In this document: in pieces, positions 46,155 to 55,233 of the stretch
How positions within the stretch are numbered: the stretch's first letter is position 1
Layout: every line of letters begins with the position of its first letter
Source: Rallus limicola
Taxonomy: Eukaryota > Chordata > Aves > Gruiformes > Rallidae
Direction of reading: 5' to 3'
Length of the DNA stretch: 64,000 nt
Assembly: GCA_022605955.1 (NCBI GenBank)
Contig: JAKCOZ010000008.1
Location: 22,569,083-22,633,082, forward strand
Position numbers and translations under genes: made by a program
The notes under the pieces: model-generated
The model's input: the letters and a program-made list of their open reading frames with translations, nothing else
Databases searched by the model: none
What the model was told of the DNA's origin: nothing

Positions 46155-46297
46155 CTTATCACTGGGCTCCAGTTTCTTTCCTTGCAGGAACCACTCCACT
46201 GGGATTCCTTCATAAGAGAGTTCGCAGTCAAAGGTTGCTGACTCCCCAGCTGTCACTGTTACATCCTTGAGGGGTCTCAGCAAGCCAATTACTCGAG
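46155..46297 (-). CDS. TTN: W28: 5' part of a split Ig domain (likely I96); also first shared exon of the short form
   Basis: 143 bp, ARVIGLLRPLKDVTVTAGES to LEPSDK, phase-0 end. Core Trp in IPVEWFLQGKKL. Acceptor cttcttaccaag|CT. For the putative internal start, an ATG six codons further 5' in the intron is in frame with this exon. Confidence 0.94.
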
Positions 46298-46316
46298 CTT
46301 GGTAAGAAGAAGACAT
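46298..46316 (-). CDS. TTN: Putative alternative N-terminus of the short (Cronos-type) titin
   Basis: In the 3' end of the intron before W28, ATG at 46316-46314 reads MSSSYQ and continues in frame into ARVIGLL of W28, keeping the Ala codon that is otherwise formed across the splice. The base at -3 is A, a favourable start context. It would be used only by transcripts starting inside this intron; in full-length mRNA it is spliced out. Confidence 0.6.
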
Positions 46317-46359
46317 AATTTTCAGATTAGTCACTTCTACCCAAGAGAGAGCTGCTGCC

Positions 46360-46377
46360 TTATGTACTAATCTCCAT
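46360..46377 (-). CDS. Five-codon upstream ORF before the internal start
   Basis: GCCACCATGG is a perfect Kozak context at 46375-46377; the frame reads MEIST then TAA, ending 43 bases before the in-frame ATG at 46316. It would matter only in an internally initiated transcript. Confidence 0.5.
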   Translation of the reverse strand: MEIST

Positions 46378-46384
46378 GGTGGCT

Positions 46385-46660
46385 TCCCTCAAGAGAGACA
46401 GACATCGCAATGCTGCTCTTTAAATTCCCTAAATAGAAGAAGCCACCCTGGGTTTTTAGGGGGAGGGCTGGTCACCTAAATTTTCCTATTTGCAGAGCGT
46501 GTTTCTTTAAATTGAACAAGGTCAGCAGGAAAGTTGCCATGCATCTGTCTCCCTGCCAAGCCTCGCATGCCTCTTCCTAGATAAGGCATGTGTTTTCCAA
46601 AATAGCAAGGGCTAGGATTGGAGTGGGAAACAAGTGGTCTTCAACAGTATGGTCTGTTCC
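46385..46660 (-). promoter_or_regulatory. Putative internal (Cronos) promoter of titin
   Basis: Human titin has an internal promoter just upstream of exon 240, within the distal I-band Igs. Counting from the first Ig of this block as exon 225 (my assumption) puts W28 at 240. Sequence support: TATA-like TTTAAA near 46420 on the transcribed strand, muscle-type motifs further 5', and an in-frame ATG after it. The exact transcription start cannot be read from sequence. Confidence 0.5.
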
Positions 46661-47044
46661 TGTCAATCAAGCTCTTAACCCTATCCTCAGATATCACTGG
46701 GATCCCATCCTCTCAGGTTAACATGATACTTTAATGCAGTAAAGTCTTTGCTTGTAATACTCTGAATTCATAACAACATATGATGCCAGACCATGAAGCA
46801 GCCTTCAAGGCCATCTCCTTCTTTTCACTTGTCCTACGCGGATAAACTATATACAAGGGTAAAAAACCATATAGGACATTCCTTAACTAAAAAACTAAGA
46901 TGGCTTGGTTATTAATCTGTGAGTTGCTGTTCTGGAAATAATTGCTGTGAGTTCAATGCAGTATAGAGATTTGTCCACCTGTTACAAAAAGGCAATGAGT
47001 ACCTTGTTTTCATTTAATTTCATTTAATTTTGAAAGACACTTAC

Positions 47045-47171
47045 GTTTCACTCGAAGATGAGCACCGGATTTGGCATTTGCTGCTTGGAAATCTACTCCA
47101 CCAGCTTGATCTAAGCGTACATTATATAATGTAAGGAAGTGCTTTTTGCCTTCCTCCTTGATTTCACATTC
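47045..47171 (-). CDS. TTN: W27: 3' part of a split Ig domain (likely I95)
   Basis: 127 bp from ECEIKEEGKKHFLTLYNVRL to LRVKR; phase-0 start. Same 140/127-bp split as W16/W17 and W21/W22. Confidence 0.93.
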
Positions 47172-48108
47172 CTGCAAAAAGAGAAGTCAAACAATATTAT
47201 CAGTATCTTATTCTGTTCCTCACTTCAAGAGCTTCTACTTCTCATACCATGCTCTGTTATCTCCTCCTCTGCTCACAACACTTAGGCCCACCACCACTAG
47301 CAATATAGCTTAAAACTTTGATTCTGAGGCCCTTCTTTTCAATGTCTCTTCCTAGTAGTGTGTCTTAGAAAGGGCAAGAGGCAACACATTTGGGTTTTTG
47401 AATGGTATGTGCTGACTCAACAGCCGACATATCCATATGTAGGCCAGCCAGAAGGCTAAGGGAGCTGTAAATAACTAATCTTGTGCTGTGACTTTTCCTT
47501 GAGAAGGGGCTTTTTCTTTTATCCACACACTAATTTTCATGGAACTTTTGATCTTTTTATGTTATTCATATTGGTACTGTTACATCACAGAGTTGCCAAA
47601 CTATTGCAAGCCATGATTGCTTTGTTTCTCAAATTTCCAGATCCTTCCAGCAAGGAGAATGTTTGACTAACCTTTATACCATTTTATACCAATTTTAGCT
47701 GTCATAACAATGGAATACAGTTCAAAAATGTAACCTATATCTATTTAAACCAAACAACTCAAAACCAAAAGGTAAATGTAGGTGATCCAAAGTTTGTACT
47801 TTTAAATTACATATTTGATTTACACAAGGTCTTTTCAATTTGAATACACACCTGTTATCAGCAATATAAAACATACTTTATGTAAAATAATTTCTTATTT
47901 AGTTATTTTATATAGTATTTTGATTAAGTTTATATTATATCTAATATTTAAGTTTTAAATGAGAAAAAGCAGTATTTTTATTACACTGACCCTTGCTGAA
48001 AGCAGAAAGAGAATTCAAGTATTTTCTGCAGACACTTTCTCCCTCACACCCTACTTCCCTGCACGTTGCTGAGACACATATAAGAAACATCCTGAAATAT
48101 TCACTTAC
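47172..48108 (-). other. Phase-0 intron between W26 and W27
   Basis: 937 bp inside an Ig domain; nothing recognised apart from splice signals. Confidence 0.75.
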
Positions 48109-48248
48109 AGCTGATTCAGTCAGGGGTTCTCCTTTTAGCTTCCAATTTCCATGGACACCTTCCTCAGAGATTTCAATATCAAAACGGGCTGTCTCGGTCT
48201 CAATCACCTCCACACTGTATAGAGGACGTATAATCTCAATATCTCGGT
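48109..48248 (-). CDS. TTN: W26: 5' part of a split Ig domain (likely I95)
   Basis: 140 bp, DRDIEIIRPLYSVEVIETET to LTESA. Core Trp in VHGNWKLKGEPL. Preceded by a 59-nt pure pyrimidine tract in the transcript. Confidence 0.93.
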
Positions 48249-48253
48249 CTGCA

Positions 48254-48312
48254 GGAAAGAAAAAAAAGGGAAAAAAAAGAAAAGAAAAAAAAAAAGAAAA
48301 GAAAAAAAAAAG
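48254..48312 (-). repeat. 59-nt A/G-only tract, the pyrimidine tract of the W26 acceptor
   Basis: On the plus strand an unbroken A/G run of A-stretches with single G; in the pre-mRNA it is C/T-only, ending 4 nt before the acceptor. Confidence 0.9.
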
Positions 48313-48384
48313 CGATTGATTTCCTAAATCTCTAACAGACCCTAAAAGATCTGTACTACAGAGCACCTGAGTAAATAATCATAC

Positions 48385-48651
48385 CTTCAATATTGAGTTT
48401 AGCAGAGGTTTGATCAGTACCACAGTCACAGGTGTATTGTCCAATGTCTTTCTTCAAAGCCTTCTTGAGGATAAGGATTCTCTTTTTACCATCAGCCTTA
48501 ATTACAACATTCTTTGAGGGAGTAATTGGTTTCCCATCCTTCATCCATTTCACTGGGGCATCTGCTTTGCTGATTTCACATTGCAAGATTACTTCATCTT
48601 TCTCTACAGCAGTGTAATCCTGCAGCTTCCCAGTGAAGTAGGGGTCTCCCT
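48385..48651 (-). CDS. TTN: W25: Ig domain (likely I94)
   Basis: 89 codons, EGDPYFTGKLQDYTAVEKDE to LNIEG. Core Trp in APVKWMKDG. Strand F reads QYTCDCGTDQTS, nearly the same as in W20 four domains earlier. Confidence 0.95.
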
Positions 48652-49150
48652 CTGCAAGCAGTTAAGATATGTTCAGTCTGAACTTTTAGTCTTTCTAAAG
48701 GACAATTAGTTCTTACCATAAAATCCATTTCTTGTTTATGCCCTGCCAGAAGGATTAAATATACCCCTTATAGATATTACATAGTTCTGTTGCAAAACTA
48801 GAAAACACCAAATATCTAAGAAACAATTCAGCATATTACTAATGTTGCTGACAAAATTGTTTCAGTACTCAAGGAGTTTTAGAGCAACGTTTAAGTATCA
48901 AATACTTAATTTTGCAACAATTGTGTGAAATTTTAAAGTTATTTTAATTATCATATGTGAATGGGGAAATGGAGACCCAAAGATAAACAATTTGTAAAAT
49001 TGTCAAAAATCACAATGTAGATTTAGGCAAAACCAAAAAATCCCCACTAAAGCAAAGCAAAACCAACCCCAAGATTTTCTGAGCACCATTTTTCATTAAT
49101 AAGACTCTTCTGATAATATGTGCCATGTAAATTATTTTGGGTGTTCTTAC

Positions 49151-49417
49151 CAAGAACGGTCAATTTGGCTTCTGAGGATTGGCCCATAGCTTCCACTTTA
49201 ATCTGAGAAGTATCATCAATAGTAAGATCTTTGATTGTGAGTGTATGGAATTTGCCATCATCTGTCATTGAAACCACTTTACTGGTATGTAATCGCTGGT
49301 CATTCTTGAACCAGACAACAGGGATATTTTCATGGGAGAGTTCCACAGTGAACACTGCAGTTTCTCGCTCCTTTTTTGTTACATCCTTGAGGGGAGTAAT
49401 GAATTTCAGACGGATAC
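49151..49417 (-). CDS. TTN: W24: Ig domain (likely I93)
   Basis: 89 codons, GIRLKFITPLKDVTKKERET to LTVLG. Core Trp in IPVVWFKND; paralogue of W19. Confidence 0.95.
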
Positions 49418-49516
49418 CTATAACAACATAACAGTTTGTTAATAATAATGTTATCAATAAAAATTATTCAAGGACCATAAGGCAAATATTTCCTAGAAAG
49501 ACAATGTCAGACAAAC

Positions 49517-49783
49517 CTTCAATAATTAGCTTGGCACTTGTTCTCTTATCCTCAGCTTCAAACATGTATTTGGCTTCATCTTCAAATGCAACAGATTTAA
49601 TAATCAGAGTATGCTTTGTTCCATCTGAAATTATTTCAAATCTTTCATCAGGAGTGATCTCTTGCGTTCCTTTCAACCAGCGGAAAGTCTTGGGTTCTCT
49701 GGACACCTCACATTCAAACTTAGCTTCATCCTTCTCAAAGACCTTCACATCGCTTAGTGGAGTGATAAATATGAGAGGTAATT
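49517..49783 (-). CDS. TTN: W23: Ig domain (likely I92)
   Basis: 89 codons, ELPLIFITPLSDVKVFEKDE to LIIEG. Core Trp in KTFRWLKGT; paralogue of W18. Donor GAAG|gtttgt. Confidence 0.95.
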
Positions 49784-49900
49784 CTGAAATCAAAGAAGAG
49801 CACTTTCAGTTCAGCGATAGGTTCATATACACCTTTCTGCTGCTAGATTTGTTCTAATACCTTGAGATACACAGGGAAATGTTGACAAAGTTGACTGTAC

Positions 49901-50027
49901 CTTTCACTTTCAGATTAGCAGCACTTTTAGCATTAGCGGCTTGGAAAGACACTTCTCCAGTCATATCAAGCTTACAGTTATGAAGGATAAGAGTATGCTT
50001 CTTCCCATCTTCAATGATTTCACAGTC
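49901..50027 (-). CDS. TTN: W22: 3' part of a split Ig domain (likely I91)
   Basis: 127 bp from DCEIIEDGKKHTLILHNCKL to LKVKG; phase-0 start. Confidence 0.93.
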
Positions 50028-50147
50028 CTGGCAACAAACACACACCCCCATGCACATATGAATATTCTAAACCAACTGATAATACACTTATTTAATATGT
50101 TTTTTTCTAATTTAAATTATGGTCTAAAAATAAAGAAGAAGCCTTAC

Positions 50148-50287
50148 AGGTGAAGGTGTTAGGGTTTCTTCCTTTAGCTTCCATATAGGATGGACATCAG
50201 GCTCAGAAATTTCAATTTCAAAACGTGCTGTTTCACCAACAAATACTTCCACTCCATACAGTGGGTGCTCCACTTTAATTAAACGAG
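50148..50287 (-). CDS. TTN: W21: 5' part of a split Ig domain (likely I91)
   Basis: 140 bp, ARLIKVEHPLYGVEVFVGET to LTPSP. Core Trp in VHPIWKLKEE. Opens the second copy of the four-Ig repeat. Confidence 0.93.
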
Positions 50288-50797
50288 CTAAAATAAAAAC
50301 CCCAAATGTTCACATCTATTTATTCATTGATTCTATACCATTAAAATGCCGTAGTGGAAATGATCACAACTCTCTCCCTACTCCTTTAGGACATTCAAAT
50401 GTTATCACTAACAAATATTTATCTAATGTCTTTTTTGAAAGCTGTAAATTTAAGCATTCTACAACCTCCACCTATGTTTGAAAGTTTAGTTATTTTTAGT
50501 AAGAGTATTTTTCCTCATAATTAATCCAAATACATGTTACAGTGAATTATGTTGAGGGTTTTTTTCCTGACTGTAAATGGACACTGAGAATAATTGATCA
50601 TCCCTGTCACTACAACAGCCATTTATATATGTGTTAAGATATATTCTCCCTTGTAAATATTTTTACTCATTGTAACTGTGGATATTATAACAGCCTGTTT
50701 TCTGAAGGTACAGTTTTTGGTGTTGTACTTTGGAGACTGTCTACATCATTCTACAAAGGTTTCAGTACTTTCCCTTAGCCAAGGCATAATAACTTAC

Positions 50798-51061
50798 GCT
50801 CAACGCTGACATTAGCAGTTGTTTTGTCAGTTCCACAGTCACATTCATAAACACCCTTATCACCCTCAGTCGCCTTCTTGATCTTCAGGATACGACGCAA
50901 GCCATCTGTTTTTATGGAAATTCTGTTGGAAGCTATTAGCTCTTCACCATCTTTGTACCATTTTACTGGCACATCTTTGCTAAGTTCACATGTTAGAGTA
51001 ATATCATCTTTTTCCACTGCACTGTAGTCTTGTAATTTCACAGTGAAATATGGATCAGCCT
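50798..51061 (-). CDS. TTN: W20: Ig domain (likely I90)
   Basis: 88 codons, EADPYFTVKLQDYSAVEKDD to VSVER. Core Trp in VPVKWYKDG; VYECDCGTDKTT. Confidence 0.95.
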
Positions 51062-51198
51062 CTACAAAATAGATAGTGGATATAAACCGCTAGATCAGTA
51101 ATATAAATTTACTCAAGTATCAAGATTTTTTCACTTTCTACTTATAAAAATTATTTATACATATCATACAGTATATTTTAAATTATTTATGCAATTAC

Positions 51199-51465
51199 CT
51201 AAGACTTTGAGGTTCGCTTGTGTGTTCAAGTCCTTGACTACGGCCTTTATTTCAGAGATATCATCAAGTGTTACTTCTCTCATTTCTAGTTTATGAACTT
51301 TGCCTTCTGAAGTAATAAAAACTGTTCTGCTTGTGTGGAGTCTCTTGTCATTTTTGTACCATTTCACTAGCATGTCTTCATGAGAAAGCTCAAACTGGAA
51401 GTGAGCTGTTTCCCCTTCTTTCACTGTTTGATCCTGTAGAGGTGAGATGAACTTCAGCCTCACAC
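51199..51465 (-). CDS. TTN: W19: Ig domain (likely I89)
   Basis: 89 codons, GVRLKFISPLQDQTVKEGET to LKVLG. Core Trp in MLVKWYKND. Confidence 0.95.
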
Positions 51466-51567
51466 CTGTAATGTAGACACATGAATACCATCAGAAAAAG
51501 ACTGATGTGCTTCTAAAATATACATCCTTCATCCATTTTTTACGGTTTTGTCCATAAGAAGATACTT

Positions 51568-51569
51568 GC
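51568..51569 (-). other. GC splice donor of the W18 intron
   Basis: Transcript reads GTGGAAG|gcaagtatc. The frame requires the exon to end at this G (phase 1), so the intron starts GC instead of GT, with otherwise perfect consensus (AAG|GCAAGT). Confidence 0.9.
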
Positions 51570-51833
51570 CTTCCACAAACAATCTTGCTGTGCTCTTCTT
51601 GCCATCAACTTCAGCAGTATATTCTCCCTCATCATCAAACTGAGAATCATTGATTACAAGAATATGCTTCTTTCCATCTGCAATGATGTCGAATTTTTCT
51701 CCAATCTTGAGTATATCAGTGCCCTTAGACCATATCACATTAGCTTCTCTGGTAAGGACACATTCAAACCTTGCTTGGCGCCTCTCAGGGACAGTAACAT
51801 CTTTTAGGGGCACAGCAAAGTCCAGTTCAATTT
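51570..51833 (-). CDS. TTN: W18: Ig domain (likely I88), followed by a GC-AG intron
   Basis: 88 codons, EIELDFAVPLKDVTVPERRQ to LFVEG. Core Trp in ANVIWSKGT; EGEYTAEVDGKKS. Confidence 0.95.
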
Positions 51834-51919
51834 CTGAAAACAAAACAGAACACGGCATTTGTAATGTGCTCCCTGTGAATTTTGTCTAAGTTGATACCAT
51901 AATTCATGGTGCATCATAC

Positions 51920-52046
51920 CTTTTACTGTGAGGATAGCTGTAGTAACTGCATTAAGTGCTTGGTAAAGGACTTCCCCAGCTTGCTCCAACTTGACTTTGT
52001 GCAAGGTTAGGAAGCGTTTTCCTCCTTCAGCTTTGATTTCACATGT
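51920..52046 (-). CDS. TTN: W17: 3' part of a split Ig domain (likely I87)
   Basis: 127 bp from TCEIKAEGGKRFLTLHKVKL to LTVKG; phase-0 start. Confidence 0.93.
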
Positions 52047-52501
52047 CTGGAGAGATGACAGACTTTGGTAAATACAATGCCAATGCCTTATTGCTAGGCT
52101 TTTTAAATAAAGGATTCTATAAACATTTATGGACAGTAAAGAGTTAGTTTTAGTGAGAAGATTGGAATTGTTTTTCAAGGAAAGCTAACACTTTTACTCA
52201 ATAATAAAGAAATGGAGAACATTTCCTCCATATTTAACACTTTTAAATGTTAACATCATTCCTAGAAATATCTGTAGGATATTTTTACTATTGTATAAAA
52301 GCTGTACTGTAATGCTTTTACAGCATATAATTCATATTTAGAAAACCAGTGGGTTTTAATCACCATAATGCTTAGCATGTCTGTATTCTGGACTAAGTAG
52401 CAGCGACAGGCTTGTAAAGATCTTACCATAAATACTGAGAGGAACCTGTTCACAGTCTTAAAATTTAAATAAACTTTGTTGTAAAATTCAAGGATGCTTA
52501 C

Positions 52502-52641
52502 AGGTGAGGGTCTCAGGATCTCTCCTTTCAGCTTCCATTCACCAGGAATATCTTCTTCAGATATTTCTGTATCAAAGCTTGCTGTTTCTTTCTCATAGAC
52601 TGTAACATCTTCCAATGGCTTCAGAAGTTGAACTTCACGTT
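52502..52641 (-). CDS. TTN: W16: 5' part of a split Ig domain (likely I87)
   Basis: 140 bp, EREVQLLKPLEDVTVYEKET to LRPSP. Core Trp in IPGEWKLKGE. Opens the first copy of the four-Ig repeat. Confidence 0.93.
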
Positions 52642-52762
52642 CTAGAATGCACAAATGAACATGTATACAATAATGTCAAGTCTGGATAGATGTTTGTTTG
52701 GTTTGGTTTTGAACATTGGCCTATGAACTGACTAAAGATAATAGAAATAAAAGCTTCCTTAC

Positions 52763-53038
52763 CACCAAGGGTCAGTTTAGCTGGGTATCTGCGACCTTCA
52801 ACTTCCACTGAATACTCCCCAATATCAGCAGGGCCAGCGTTCTTGATTTTCAGGAAAATTTTATTTCCTTCTTTCAAGATCTCTGTCTTGTCAGTTGGTT
52901 CAGCAGGGATTTCCTCATCTCCTTTAAACCATTTAACGTTTGGTGTGTCTTTGACAATGTCACAGGTGAAAGTAGCTGTTCCTTTTGGTTTCACATGTTG
53001 ATCTCTAATGGGTTTTACTAACCAATCTCTTATCACTT
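52763..53038 (-). CDS. TTN: W15: Ig domain (likely I86)
   Basis: 92 codons, EVIRDWLVKPIRDQHVKPKG to LTLGG. Core Trp in PNVKWFKGD; DIGEYSVEVEGRRY. Confidence 0.95.
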
Positions 53039-53268
53039 CTGCATGACAAAAAAGTTAGATACAAATACAGCTTAGCAGACTTTTGCTACAAATAGATGAT
53101 TCATAAACAGAATAAATAGAACTAACAGATTTTGTATTACAACAAACTTTTAATAGCTGTAAAAATCTTACTACCCATTTATATGTAATTCTCTGAGAAA
53201 AACCTTTCCATTTTTAAAGCAGCCCAAATATCCTACAGAGATAAAACAACACAATTTTGATTGCTTAC

Positions 53269-53544
53269 CTACTACCTTAACACAAGAAGAGCATGACAGT
53301 TCAGAATCTTCCACAGTAACAGTGTAAGTGCCAGCATCAGCATCATCTGAATCAGTGATCGTGAGGGAATGTGACAAACCAATAATGCCCAGAGCAAATT
53401 TCCCAGGCTTGTCTTTGATGATCTTTCCATCCTTCCTCCAGACCACATTTCTTTCTTTGTTAAGCTCACATGTCAAGTACAGTGGCTGGCCTTTAATTAC
53501 AGTGACTTCTTCTTCAAGAGTTTTGACAAACCGCACTGGGAGTT
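53269..53544 (-). CDS. TTN: W14: Ig domain (likely I85)
   Basis: 92 codons, ELPVRFVKTLEEEVTVIKGQ to VKVVG. Core Trp in RNVVWRKDG; DAGTYTVTVEDSELSCSSC. Confidence 0.95.
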
Positions 53545-53753
53545 CTGGGGGTGGGGGGGAAAACATTTTGATTTGTATCATTTATATACAGAAGGTGTGA
53601 TGCAGAAATGCCTTACATACTAAATCAATATGCGTAGTGATGAATGGAAACAAAAGGATGCATCTACCAAACACTGTAAATAACAATACCAGTACTTCTG
53701 TCATGAGGAGTATCTAACCTCTAAATAATTGATAAACTTGAAACAGTGAATAC

Positions 53754-54149
53754 CTTCAACAATTAGTTTGGCTGTAGAGGTCTTCTCTTTGTTGCCCAGT
53801 CGTAATACACAAGTATATTCACCAGCATCTGACAGCTGGACATCAATTATATGCAGCTTCCTGTCTTTGCCATCAGCAATAAACTTGTGTTTTGGGCTCT
53901 CTCGAATGTTACTTCCGTCTTTCATCCAGCTGGTAATCGCAGTGGATGGTGAAATAAGGACTTCAAAGATTGCAGAAGATCCAACAGATTCAGCTTCTGT
54001 TAGAACTATATCTTTCATCTCCTTTACAAATTTCAGTGGTACAGCCTTGAGTTGGTAAGTGAATGGAGGCTCTTCAGGAGGTTTTTCACCACCACTGCCT
54101 GGCCTGAGTTTTCTTCTTTCTGCATCTGCTGGTGAAGGTGTCTTCTTGG
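53754..54149 (-). CDS. TTN: W13: linker plus first Ig of the distal I-band block (likely I84)
   Basis: 132 codons. The first 40 or so residues (AKKTPSPADAERRKLRPGSG then GEKPPEEPPF) form a Pro/basic linker leaving the PEVK region. The Ig then starts AVPLKFVKEMKDIVLTEAES and ends LIVEG. The linker is close to human titin as I remember it, which anchors the orthology. Confidence 0.95.
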
Positions 54150-54226
54150 CTGTAATTCATATTCAGAAATTAATAAAATCCTCATTTATTTTTTTTCCTT
54201 GTAGGTATTTACTTGTAGTATCCTAC

Positions 54227-54277
54227 CTTTGATTGGACTGATACCCTTCGGAGTTTCTTCTTTTGGTGGCTTGGCCT
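54227..54277 (-). CDS. TTN: W12: 17-codon PEVK-type exon
   Basis: EAKPPKEETPKGISPIK plus one base, phase 1 at both ends. It corresponds to the human stretch EAKAPKEEAAKPKGPIK as I recall it. Confidence 0.92.
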
Positions 54278-55233
54278 CTGAAGTAGAAGAGCAGTATTAT
54301 TAGGAATGTAGTTAAATAAACGTACATACTGAAATTAAGATAAACATTTCTTTTATAAATTGAAATTTCTCTTTAGTTATATATATATACAAGGGAGGAA
54401 GATATAAACATATGTATGTATTTATACAACTTATACAGTTTTTATCTCAATGATAAATTCAATATCGTGAAGCAAGGAGAAGAAATATATTCTGAAGGCT
54501 TGACAGAAGCTTGTGAGCCCCTACTTTCTCAATCTGTTGTCCTCCCCATTATTTTGTAAATTTTAGCCATTCCCTGACACTTCTGTCATAATTAGCCATT
54601 GATCAATACAGACCTGTCAACAAAATTAGCTTAAGTACCTATTCCAGATTATAAGATTTCCTTCCAAAAAAGCACATGCTTTTTTGCTAATGAAGACAAC
54701 AAAAATATAAGTTGTATAAATTAAATACACGTGTTTTAGGACAATGCAATACTCTCACAAGTGAGGGATGTTCTGTTAGCTGTTCAACTTGTGATGAGTC
54801 ATCTCAGACTTTTGAAAATATTCCCCATGCTATGCTGCTTATCACCATTTAATGAAATGAAATATGGAAGATACTTTTAATGGTGGGAAGGTGTGATATG
54901 AATGAAATACAGGACAGATTTTATTACAGTGGATGGAAAAATGAATACCATAAAAATGTGTGAGTTTTTTTCTGAAGATAATGGCACACAACATGATTTA
55001 TGCAGTCTTATAAAAGTGTAAGACTAAGACAATGAGCATTGATCACACAGATATATGTACAGACAGGTAACACAAACATGTCAAGAGTGGCTGAATGCCA
55101 ACAGCCAGCTGACAGACTAGATGGAAATGTGAACGGTGTTAAACAACAACAAATATGACAGTGGCAAATGGTATTCTCCTGAAGCAAATAATACAAGCAC
55201 TTTGTAGAAGAATTTGGCAGCAGTCTTCCTCAC
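54278..55233 (-). other. Intron between W11 and W12
   Basis: 956 bp; A/T-rich with a short (TA)n near 54377-54389. Nothing else recognised. Confidence 0.75.

Larger units (their letters stand above)
46298..47044 (-). other. Intron between W27 and W28, holding the putative internal promoter
   Basis: 747 bp. The stretch at 46380-46660 is richer in G/C than most introns here. It carries a TTTAAA box, an E-box CATCTG at 46542, a GATA motif AGATAAG at 46579 and a near-CArG CCAAAATAGC at 46597. Confidence 0.6.

Noticed and set aside
46428..46435. CTAAATAG as a MEF2 site in the putative promoter
   Set aside because: Two bases short of the MEF2 consensus; kept out of the promoter evidence.
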